The notes beneath the pieces are model-generated. The model had not been told where the DNA came from. It was given only the letters and a program-made list of their open reading frames with translations, and did not search any database. DNA of 41,511 bases from NCBI GenBank assembly GCA_964400875.1, contig CAYNWK010000019.1, positions 1 through 41,511 on the forward strand. The letters run 5' to 3'. Both the position numbers and the translations under genes were made by a program. The stretch is from CAYNWK01 sp964400875 (GTDB taxonomy: Bacteria > Chloroflexota > Anaerolineae > Anaerolineales > UBA4823). Position 1 is the stretch's first letter. Each line of letters starts with the position of its first letter. Positions 8,413 through 17,603 of this stretch are shown in pieces.

Positions 8413-11241
8413 TTAATCCCTTTCTACTATGCCGCCGTCTTCAAGAACATTCTGCCTGTTCTCGAATGCTTTCAAGTCGTAAGCTTGCTGGATGATCGCT
8501 TTTTGATTGATCGCATGCCAGGAAGCCGATCCCTCTGCGGGGCTGGAATTGGCGATCCGCCCGATGTAATGTAAAGGCCAGCGCCCATCGATCAACTTTT
8601 CCAGGCGCGGACGGGCAAACCTCCACGCACCCATATTCCTGGGTTCTTCCTGCAGCCAAACGACTTCTTCGATCCTATCGTATTGATTGAAAACTGACTC
8701 CAGTTCAGCGCCTGGGAATGGATAAATTTGTTCCAGGCGAACGCTAGCGATCGCGGTCGCTTCCTGGTATGCCTCTGCGGTGACCAGATCGACATAGATT
8801 TTCCCAGTGCAAAGGATTAAGCGCCGCACCTTATCCGGATCCTTTTGGGCGCGCGGATCATCCAATACCGCGCGCCAGGTACCTTCTGCAAAATCATTCG
8901 GCGGAGAAGCTACCTTCGGATGACGCAACAAACTTTTCGGTGTCATCACAATCAGGGGTAGTGGATCACTTTTTAGGAGCTTAGCCTGGCGCCGCAGCAG
9001 GTGGAAGTACTGCGCTGCCGTTGTACAATTAGCGATGCGCATGTTCGTTTGGGCAGCCAATAGCAAAAAGCGTTCCAGTCGCCCGCTGGAATGATCCGGA
9101 CCTTGACCCTCGTATCCATGGGGCAATAACAAGACCAGCGAAGGAGTTTGCTCCCACTTCGCTCTCGCAGAGACCAGGAACTCATCGATCATCGGCTGGG
9201 CGCTGTTGATGAAATCGCCGTATTGGGCCTCCCAAATGACCAGCACCCCCGGAGACTGAACGTTATAGCCGAACTCAAAGCCAACCGCTGCGTTTTCAGA
9301 GAGCGGACTGTTATTGACCTCCATCGAAGCCTTGACCTGGGGGATCGACTGCAGAGGGATATAGGTTCGCCCGCTCTCGAAATCATAGAAAACCGCGTGA
9401 CGCTGGTTGAAAGTCCCTCTCCTGACATCTTCACCCATGATCCGGATTGGAATTCCGTCGCACAAAATCGATGCGAAAGCCAGTTCTTCAGCCGTTGCCC
9501 AGTCGATATTCGCTGCTGTCGGGCTCTCGAAGAGTTCCCGTCTCCGATCCATGAAGCGTTTCATTTTTGGATGGAGGTTGAAATTATCCGGTACGTCTAA
9601 AAGCGCGGCGTTCAATTCTTTAAGCAATTCCAGCGAAACGGATGTTTGAACACGACGCGCCTCACCTGGAGGGGGCGGTTCGAGCTGAGGTTGGTAAAGC
9701 TCTTCTTCGGGTTCTAAATTTTCCAGGACCTCTTGGAGCCTGGTCATTCGCTCTTGTAATAATTTATCCGGGAGTTCTTCAACGATCTCTTTTCGTTTGA
9801 TTAATTCATGCGCCCAAAGCTGGCGAACGGTAGGATGTTTCTCAATTGTCTTATACATCACTGGTTGTGTGAAGCTGGGCTCGTCCCCCTCGTTATGTCC
9901 GTAACGTCTGTAGCCGATTAAATCGATTAAGTAATCTTTTTGAAACTTTTGCCGATAAGCAAATGCCGTCCTGGCTGCCTCTATACAGGCTTCCGGATCA
10001 TCTGCGTTTACGTGCACGATGGGGATTTGAAAGCCCTTAGCCAGATCACTGGCATAGCGAGTGCTGCGACCTTCTTCAGGAGTTGTAGTATAGCCGAGCT
10101 GGTTGTTAGCGATGATGTGGATCGAGCCCCCGATTTGATAGCCGGGCAAACGCGACAGGTTCAGCGTTTCAGAGACGATCCCCTCTCCGGGAAAAGCAGC
10201 ATCCCCATGGATCAATACCGGCAGGGCTGCATTGGGGAAATACTCCGGAGTGCCGGGACGATCGACCTTGCTGCCAGCAGCTCTGGCCATGCCGGTCACC
10301 ACCGGGTCAACGTGTTCCAGGTGGCTCGGGTTTGGAACCATCGAGATGACCACCTCGACCGAGCTATCTCCAGCGATATCCCGCCTGGCGCCTTTGTGGT
10401 ATTTGACGTCGCCAGTCCAACCCAATTCATTGCGTGTAGTATAATTTGAGCCCGGATCTTTAAACTCAGCCAAAATTTGAGCGTACGGCTTGCCTAAAAC
10501 GTGGGCGAGTACGTTCAATCGGCCGCGATGGGCCATGCCTAGGATGATCGAGCAAATCTCCTCTCCGGCAGCAGAGCTGACCAGCTCGTCAAGCATCGGC
10601 ACGAGCATATCCAACCCCTCGATAGAAAAGCGTGTCTTGCCAGGAAAAATCCGGTGAAGGAATTGTTCAAAAGCCTCTACCTGGGTGATTCGCTCTAAGA
10701 TTCCGCGAGGGTTTATAGGGTTGTTTGGATGGCGGAATTCGCCGCATTCTGCCGCAAAACGCAGCCATTCCCTTTCTTCTGGATCGCGGATATGACCGTA
10801 GCTATAGCCGATTCGGCCTTCATAGACCTTGCGCAATCCTTGGATGGCTTCCAAGGCATCATTCGCTTCTTCTGCAATCGGTCCATCGACGACTTCTGCA
10901 GGTAGTTGGCGAAGATCCTCATCCGTCAAGTTATAACGCTCTAATTCCAGCCAGGGATCGCCCGGTCTTTCACTACCGAGCGGGTCCAATTGCGCTTTTA
11001 AATGCCCGTACGAACGGATTGCTTGAGCCAAATTGGCTGCAGCGATGACGCGCTCGGCCCGTAGACCAGGAGATATTTCTCGGGTGCTAGGTGTTAAATC
11101 ATAAGGCGACCAGGATTGGAAGAATTTCCTGGTCGCATCATCAACCGATTGAGGATCTTTACTAAAGCGGTCGTAGAGTTCGAGAACGTAAGCTAAATTA
11201 GGTCCATGAAATTCCCGTGCGGAGCTCATGGAATCGATCAT
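8413..11241 (-). CDS. sucA: 2-oxoglutarate dehydrogenase E1 component
   Basis: This thiamine-diphosphate enzyme decarboxylates 2-oxoglutarate and succinylates E2 lipoamide in the TCA cycle. Its 942 residues match the usual length (E. coli 933). Visible features are the N-terminal E2-binding tail (FHGPNLAYVLELYDRF), GMAHRGRLNVLAHVLGKPY with active-site His238, the ThDP/Mg motif from GDAAFPGEG (about 346) to IIANNQLG (Asn379-Asn380), YRRYGHNEGDEP, and the C-terminal LLPHGYEGQGPDHSSGRLER with a QEEPRNMGAW ending block. The ATG at 11241 lacks a strong ribosome-binding site, and M5 is an alternative. It lies 38 bases behind spoVR on the same strand, so read-through from the stress cluster is possible. 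Confidence 0.97.
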   Translation of the reverse strand: MIDSMSSAREFHGPNLAYVLELYDRFSKDPQSVDDATRKFFQSWSPYDLTPSTREISPGLRAERVIAAANLAQAIRSYGHLKAQLDPLGSERPGDPWLELERYNLTDEDLRQLPAEVVDGPIAEEANDALEAIQGLRKVYEGRIGYSYGHIRDPEEREWLRFAAECGEFRHPNNPINPRGILERITQVEAFEQFLHRIFPGKTRFSIEGLDMLVPMLDELVSSAAGEEICSIILGMAHRGRLNVLAHVLGKPYAQILAEFKDPGSNYTTRNELGWTGDVKYHKGARRDIAGDSSVEVVISMVPNPSHLEHVDPVVTGMARAAGSKVDRPGTPEYFPNAALPVLIHGDAAFPGEGIVSETLNLSRLPGYQIGGSIHIIANNQLGYTTTPEEGRSTRYASDLAKGFQIPIVHVNADDPEACIEAARTAFAYRQKFQKDYLIDLIGYRRYGHNEGDEPSFTQPVMYKTIEKHPTVRQLWAHELIKRKEIVEELPDKLLQERMTRLQEVLENLEPEEELYQPQLEPPPPGEARRVQTSVSLELLKELNAALLDVPDNFNLHPKMKRFMDRRRELFESPTAANIDWATAEELAFASILCDGIPIRIMGEDVRRGTFNQRHAVFYDFESGRTYIPLQSIPQVKASMEVNNSPLSENAAVGFEFGYNVQSPGVLVIWEAQYGDFINSAQPMIDEFLVSARAKWEQTPSLVLLLPHGYEGQGPDHSSGRLERFLLLAAQTNMRIANCTTAAQYFHLLRRQAKLLKSDPLPLIVMTPKSLLRHPKVASPPNDFAEGTWRAVLDDPRAQKDPDKVRRLILCTGKIYVDLVTAEAYQEATAIASVRLEQIYPFPGAELESVFNQYDRIEEVVWLQEEPRNMGAWRFARPRLEKLIDGRWPLHYIGRIANSSPAEGSASWHAINQKAIIQQAYDLKAFENRQNVLEDGGIVERD

Positions 11242-11279
11242 AACATGATTGAAATCCCGCGTTAGATATAAAACGAGAT

Positions 11280-12770
11280 CTATTCTGACTGCTCATCTAA
11301 TTTTTTCCGGTCATCTCCATCCGGACCGTAGCTGAACAACATACGGACTTTTCCTTCCGCCATCGTCTCTATGTGTACGGGACGACTCCAAAGCCTGTAC
11401 AGGTTTCGCAACGTACCTTGAGCGTACGGAACATCCAGGTCTACGCCTTCATAACGATGAACCAAGTACAGTTCGCCCCGGTTCGCGTAATTGCCATCGA
11501 CAACTTCGATGATAGGTTGGCCGAAATTGGTTAACTGGAAAAGCAGTCGTTTCTTGATCGCGTCAAATTCCCTACCGGAGATCTCGTATAAATCCGTGAC
11601 CTCATTGTAGTCAAAAGTGAACATACGATGGCGCCTGGCAAAGTCGACCGTGAGAAATTCGTCAATGAAGCCAACGTCGTTGTAGATCCGGCGAACTTCA
11701 AACACCTTTTCGCGGCCTTGGCCCAATTTCAGGTCCCATTCAGCCCGTGCTTGCATATCCTCGCAACGCTCATATTCTGAGCCAAAGGCGCCCCGGTTCC
11801 ATCGATCCTCGACATCCCTGAACAGTTCCAACCCCATTTTGTAAGGGTTAAGCCGTCCAGGACTGACAGCCACCGTTCCGGAATGATGTTCCGCATAGTC
11901 GATGAGTTCGTTGGGCTCCAATATTTTCTGGGTCATCAGAGTAGAATGCACGTAGGAAGCCCAACCTTCATTCATGATTTTGGTTTGGCGTTGAGGGGCG
12001 AAATAATATGCTTCTTCACGTACGATGTCCAGGATGTCGTGCTGCCAGTTTTCTAACGGCGCATGCTCTAACATAAACAACATAATATCCCGCTGCGGGT
12101 CTTCCGGAAAGTTCTTCAGCTTGAGCAATTCCTCGTCCAGGCGCGCCTTTTGATCCGCCAGAAAATCTGGTGGATTAATGAATTGATCCATGTAATCCTT
12201 GGCCGGCAATTTGCGGATGGAAGGCTCTCTATCTCCATCTTCGGAGGATTGTAAAGGCTGTCTACGAACGCCAGGCGCGTGGATGTCGATCAGGTTATCG
12301 ATTGAGAGACAGGCATCGATGAATTCTTCAACCGCGTCGATCCCATATCGTTGGATGTGGCGTCGAATGCGGGTAGCATGGTTGGCCATTTCGTCCAGCA
12401 TTTTTCGGTTGGTATGAGCGAACCACAAATTGTTCTTGAAGAAATCTGCATGGCCGCATACGTGAGCCATGACCAGTTTCTGATCGACCAGCAGATTGCT
12501 GGCAAGCAAGTAGGCGATACAAGGATCGGTGTTGATCACCATCTCGTAGATACGGTGAAGCCCGTAAGCGTAAGATTTCGACAAGCGTTCATATTCCATC
12601 CCAAAACGCCAATGCGGGTAGCGCGTGGGAAAACCATCATAGGCAGCCACCTGGTTGAGCATGTTGTAATCCAGCATTTGGAAACGAATTTCGGGGAAGT
12701 CTAATCCGAACTCGCGAGCATACCCTTCGATGGTCGTCTGAATATCCAATAACTCTGGTGATATAGTCAC
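11280..12770 (-). CDS. spoVR: SpoVR family protein (YcgB-like)
   Basis: This is a 496-residue cytoplasmic SpoVR/YcgB family protein. Family landmarks are YAREFGLDFPEIRFQMLDY, YPHWRFGMEYERL, YEMVINTDPCIAYLL, MAHVCGHADFFKNN, and NEGWASYVHSTLM in the middle; the His/Glu-rich motifs suggest a metal site. In B. subtilis SpoVR affects spore cortex formation, and in enterobacteria YcgB accompanies YeaG/YeaH under starvation; the molecular activity is not established. The start is GTG, with TTGGAG eight bases upstream. It is the third gene of prkA-DUF444-spoVR and is separated from DUF444 by about 137 bases that hold a perfect hairpin. No sporulation genes are visible, so a stress role is more likely (inference). 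Confidence 0.93.
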   Translation of the reverse strand: MTISPELLDIQTTIEGYAREFGLDFPEIRFQMLDYNMLNQVAAYDGFPTRYPHWRFGMEYERLSKSYAYGLHRIYEMVINTDPCIAYLLASNLLVDQKLVMAHVCGHADFFKNNLWFAHTNRKMLDEMANHATRIRRHIQRYGIDAVEEFIDACLSIDNLIDIHAPGVRRQPLQSSEDGDREPSIRKLPAKDYMDQFINPPDFLADQKARLDEELLKLKNFPEDPQRDIMLFMLEHAPLENWQHDILDIVREEAYYFAPQRQTKIMNEGWASYVHSTLMTQKILEPNELIDYAEHHSGTVAVSPGRLNPYKMGLELFRDVEDRWNRGAFGSEYERCEDMQARAEWDLKLGQGREKVFEVRRIYNDVGFIDEFLTVDFARRHRMFTFDYNEVTDLYEISGREFDAIKKRLLFQLTNFGQPIIEVVDGNYANRGELYLVHRYEGVDLDVPYAQGTLRNLYRLWSRPVHIETMAEGKVRMLFSYGPDGDDRKKLDEQSE

Positions 12771-12805
12771 CGGTAAAACTCCAACTTCACTGATTTGTTT
12801 TTATT

Positions 12806-12837
12806 CAGGCTGGCAGCCCACACCGGCTGCCAGCCTG
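12806..12837 (-). promoter_or_regulatory. intercistronic 13-bp perfect hairpin between DUF444 and spoVR
   Basis: CAGGCTGGCAGCC (12806-12818) and its exact complement (12825-12837) enclose a six-base loop. In the minus-strand mRNA it falls after the DUF444 stop and before spoVR. The bases after the stem in that direction are A-rich (AATAAAAACAAAT), not T-rich, so it is not a classic intrinsic terminator for this operon. It could protect the upstream message from exonucleases or lower spoVR expression. The T-rich tract lies on the other side, which would suit neither strand as a terminator. Confidence 0.7.
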
Positions 12838-12907
12838 TTCAGCGGTGTAAATACGGCGAAGGCAGCCAATTTACGAACCCGCCATGGATTTGCCAGGATA
12901 AAAATTC

Positions 12908-14005
12908 CTATAATCCTTTGCCCAAGAAAGTTTTTATAGCTTCAAAGACATCGTCCCGCTCGTTGATCTCCGTCGAGCTCAGTTTGTCGCTATCGATTTT
13001 TTTGACGTTGTCGATAAATTGCTTACCATAATAGCTCCGTACCTGTCCATAACAAAACAGGTTCATATCCGGGAGCAGCCGTTCTTCGAGCAGATTTACA
13101 CAGCGTTCGTCGTCCGCGCTGTCAAAGTTCTCTCCGTCTGAGAAATGAAAGCCATATAGGTTCCAATCCGACGGATTGAACTCTCTCTGGATGATCTGGT
13201 CGCATAAAGCATAAGCCGACGAAATTCGCGTCCCGCCGCTCTCACGCAATGAATAGAACGTATCCGCATCGACTTCGTACGCTTTCGCATCGTGGACGAG
13301 ATAACGCGTGGTCACGCGTTGGTAGTGTGCCTTCAGCCAGGTATCGATCCAGAAAGCCGTCAGTCTCACGAGATCTTTCTTACGGTCAGACATGCTGCCT
13401 GAAACATCCATCATGTAAAAGATAGCGGCGTTGCTCTCCGGACGGGGATAGGTTTTCCAGGAGCGGTAGCGTTTGTCATCCCGTATAGGCACGATCCTCG
13501 GATCATTGAAATTATAGGAGCCGGAGGCCAGTTGTCTTTTTAACGCCTCCCGGTAAGTGCGTTTGAAGTAACGCAGGCTTTCCGGGCCAACCCGGCGCAT
13601 GCCAGTATATCGGGTGATCTCTCCTTCGACGTTATTCTTGCTTTTTGGTTGGATGCGGGGCAGTTCAAGCTCTTCACCCAGGATTTGAGCTAATTCTTCG
13701 AGCGAGATCTCGACTTCCATGATATGCGCGCCCGGTTGATCGCCTGCTTGATCGCCGCCTTCGCCCGGTTTGCCATTCCCACCGATTGGAGTTCCATCTT
13801 CGCCTTCACCCTGGCTGACCCCTTTTTGTTTACCTCCAAAACGGAAATAAGGCAGCTGGATCTCAGGTACAGGGATGCTGACCAATTCCTTGCCGCGCCG
13901 GCCAATCAATTCACCATTGGTGATATATTTGCGCAGGTTGCGCTTGACATTGCCGCGCACGATCTTGCGGAAACGTCCCACATCCTGTTCGATGGCTAAT
14001 ATCAT
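12908..14005 (-). CDS. yeaH: DUF444 (YeaH/YhbH) von Willebrand-A-like protein
   Basis: This 365-residue DUF444 protein is the usual partner of the PrkA kinase. The N-terminal part is basic, then a Gly/Glu-rich low-complexity stretch (about 60-92) leads to a C-terminal vWA-like domain with the MIDAS motif MMDVSGSMSDRKKD (Asp200, Ser202, Ser204) and a later GGTRISSAY segment. The MIDAS implies a metal-dependent protein-protein contact, perhaps as scaffold or substrate of PrkA; the exact role is unknown. The start has GAGGAG about eight bases ahead. It lies 39 bases behind prkA on the same strand. It is slightly shorter than E. coli YeaH (about 427) and closer to B. subtilis YhbH. Confidence 0.93.
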   Translation of the reverse strand: MILAIEQDVGRFRKIVRGNVKRNLRKYITNGELIGRRGKELVSIPVPEIQLPYFRFGGKQKGVSQGEGEDGTPIGGNGKPGEGGDQAGDQPGAHIMEVEISLEELAQILGEELELPRIQPKSKNNVEGEITRYTGMRRVGPESLRYFKRTYREALKRQLASGSYNFNDPRIVPIRDDKRYRSWKTYPRPESNAAIFYMMDVSGSMSDRKKDLVRLTAFWIDTWLKAHYQRVTTRYLVHDAKAYEVDADTFYSLRESGGTRISSAYALCDQIIQREFNPSDWNLYGFHFSDGENFDSADDERCVNLLEERLLPDMNLFCYGQVRSYYGKQFIDNVKKIDSDKLSSTEINERDDVFEAIKTFLGKGL

Positions 14006-14044
14006 ACGGTTAACTCCTCATTCGACGTAGTCGCTCGCCTATCG

Positions 14045-16090
<2,046 letters not shown>

Positions 16091-16140
16091 TTTGCCACCT
16101 CCATACCTTTTTACCGGAGATCCTATATTGAGATAGATCA

Positions 16141-16191
16141 CTCCGATTCTGACTCCAGTTTATTCTTTTAATGGCATTACCACAATCGGAG
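16141..16191 (-). promoter_or_regulatory. prkA upstream region: inverted repeat around a candidate promoter
   Basis: CTCCGATT (16141-16148) and AATCGGAG (16184-16191) form a perfect 8-bp inverted repeat with 35 bases between. On the minus strand a TTGTGG (16180-16185), 17-base spacer and TAAACT make a modest promoter inside it, about 65-70 bases before the prkA ATG. The repeat arm touches the -35 box, so it may be an operator or loop-forming site. This is visible structure; regulation is inferred. Confidence 0.4.
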
Positions 16192-16213
16192 AAGCCCTTA
16201 AATTCCGGTTGAA

Positions 16214-16247
16214 AAACCCTGAATTATCACAATAGAAACCCTGAATT
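16214..16247. repeat. two direct copies of AAACCCTGAATT, 22 bases apart
   Basis: Identical 12-mers start at 16214 and 16236, two helical turns apart, upstream of prkA and beyond the candidate promoter. A related inverted copy (TCAGGGTTTTCC) occurs at 16801-16812, just upstream of the -35 box of the stand-alone receiver gene. The phasing suggests adjacent binding sites for one regulator on the same DNA face. Confidence 0.45.
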
Positions 16248-16260
16248 CTGCGATTAAAAT

Positions 16261-16287
16261 AAAAAAGAGAGGCTGTTCACCTCTCTT
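16261..16287 (-). terminator. rho-independent terminator of the stand-alone receiver gene
   Basis: AAGAGAGG (16265-16272) pairs with CCTCTCTT (16280-16287) across a 7-base loop. Read on the minus strand, the stem is followed by TTTTTTATTTT. It lies about 60 bases beyond the receiver stop and separates that gene from prkA, so prkA needs its own promoter. Confidence 0.85.
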
Positions 16288-16345
16288 CGTAAAATTTTTG
16301 GACCGGTTGCTGAGTTCGCCAGGCGAAACAGCCTGCTTGATCGAA

Positions 16346-16738
16346 TTATTGACCTGCGACTGCCGTCATCTCCTCAAACAACTTGTAAATCTTATTCAGC
16401 AGATCATTGCCGAAGTCAGACTTGGCGATAAAATCATCTGCCTGTACTGCCTGGCTGGCGTTGCGGTATTCATCGTTGTCGTGCAATGTCAGGATAATTA
16501 CGTAGGGAGGATCGGGCAGACTTTTGATCCTACGTGTAGCGTCCAGACCATTGATCCCTGGCAGCGCGATGTCCATCAATACCAGGTCGGGGTTCAACCG
16601 GCTGACTTGTTCGATCGCCTCTTCTCCGGACAGAGAAGTTGCGATTACGTCAATGTAGGGATCGGATATGAGAAATCTGGATGCAGCGTCAAGAAACTTG
16701 GGGTTGTCATCTACCAAAAGCGTGCGTATCGAATCCAT
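16346..16738 (-). CDS. stand-alone response-regulator receiver protein
   Basis: This 130-residue protein is a single CheY-like receiver with no output domain. It has the acidic pair Asp10-Asp11, the phospho-acceptor Asp56 in LVLMDIALPGINGLDATRR, the Thr/Ser switch in ILTLHD and the conserved lysine in DDFIAKSDFG. The ATG at 16738 is preceded by GAGGTGGAG; an upstream in-frame GTG lies inside that ribosome-binding site. It has its own promoter (16772-16800) and terminator (16261-16287), so it is a monocistronic unit between prkA and the NarL-type regulator. It may act through protein contact, as CheY and Spo0F do; no cognate kinase is adjacent except the one two genes upstream. Confidence 0.9.
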   Translation of the reverse strand: MDSIRTLLVDDNPKFLDAASRFLISDPYIDVIATSLSGEEAIEQVSRLNPDLVLMDIALPGINGLDATRRIKSLPDPPYVIILTLHDNDEYRNASQAVQADDFIAKSDFGNDLLNKIYKLFEEMTAVAGQ

Positions 16739-16771
16739 TAACTCCACCTCTAAGGGATTGTGAGCCTAAGT

Positions 16772-16800
16772 ATTTTATACTAAAAATGAAATCTAGACAA
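16772..16800 (-). promoter_or_regulatory. promoter of the receiver gene
   Basis: On the minus strand TTGTCT (16795-16800), 17 bases and TAAAAT (16772-16777) form a promoter about 34 bases ahead of the ATG. Directly upstream of the -35 lie TCAGGGTTTTCC (16801-16812) and an inverted AAACCC (16829-16834), both resembling the repeats upstream of prkA. The remaining bases to the NarL-type regulator stop show no clear terminator. Confidence 0.55.
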
Positions 16801-16874
16801 TCAGGGTTTTCCTGAGATCCATGAGAAGAAACCCCTAGGGAAAACACGAGTCGTCTTAGAGAGTACTTAAAAAG

Positions 16875-17555
16875 CTATTTTTCAATCGTAACAAGCCCCA
16901 CACGTATGGCAAAACGGACCAAGCCGGCGATATCGTGAATGTCCAATCTATCCATCAACTGAGTGCGGTGCGTCTCGACGGTTTTCACACTGATGTTCAA
17001 CAGATTGGCAATTTCCTGCGTTTTGTTTCCCTCGGATAGCAATTGCAAGATCTCGCGTTGCCGCGGCGTCAAGCGATCGAGCAGCTGAATTGGGGTAGGT
17101 TCATCCGAACGTTCCATTTCTGCTCCTACCCGGCGCACGTACTCCGCAATAACATGTTTGGAAATGCGCGGGCTCAGGTAAGTCTCCCCCTGATATACGG
17201 CCTGGAGAGCGAGTTCGAGTTCGGCGATGTCGGCATCTTTGAGCAAATAGCCCTTCGCCCCGGACCGTAAGGCTTGCAGCACATACTCTTCGTTGGTATG
17301 CATCGACAGGATAATCACCTGGATGTTGGGGTAATCCTTAGCCAGGCGGATCGTTGCTTCCAGTCCATTCATACCCGACATGGCAATATCCATCATGATC
17401 ACGTCTGGTTTGTGAACGCCAGCCAGCTCAAGTGCTTCTCGTCCGTCGTCTGCTTCGGCGACGACTTCTACACCGGAAATCTTATTCAGCAAGGCTCGAA
17501 TTCCACCGCGCACCAGTTTGTGATCATCAGCCAGCATTACTTTGATCGGGTTCAT
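16875..17555 (-). CDS. NarL/FixJ-family response regulator
   Basis: This 226-residue DNA-binding response regulator has an N-terminal receiver with Asp10-Asp11, phospho-acceptor Asp56 (VIMMDIAMSGMNGLEATIR), the switch in ILSMHT and lysine in GYLLKDAD. The C-terminal LuxR-type helix-turn-helix is LTPRQREILQLLSEG followed by EIANLLNISVKTVETHR. I chose the ATG at 17555 (MNPIKVMLADD); the longer frame begins with TTG at 17600 within four bases of the kinase stop. It lies 48 bases downstream of the HisKA_3 sensor kinase on the same strand, so the two form a NarX/NarL- or DegS/DegU-type pair. Target genes are not visible. Confidence 0.93.
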   Translation of the reverse strand: MNPIKVMLADDHKLVRGGIRALLNKISGVEVVAEADDGREALELAGVHKPDVIMMDIAMSGMNGLEATIRLAKDYPNIQVIILSMHTNEEYVLQALRSGAKGYLLKDADIAELELALQAVYQGETYLSPRISKHVIAEYVRRVGAEMERSDEPTPIQLLDRLTPRQREILQLLSEGNKTQEIANLLNISVKTVETHRTQLMDRLDIHDIAGLVRFAIRVGLVTIEK

Positions 17556-17603
17556 TTCTCGGTAATCAGCTCTCAATAATTGGTCTGTGCGGGCAAACAA
17601 GGC

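Noticed and set aside
9940..10449. 169-codon plus-strand frame inside sucA
   Set aside because: sucA is complete and conserved there; this frame is an antisense shadow.
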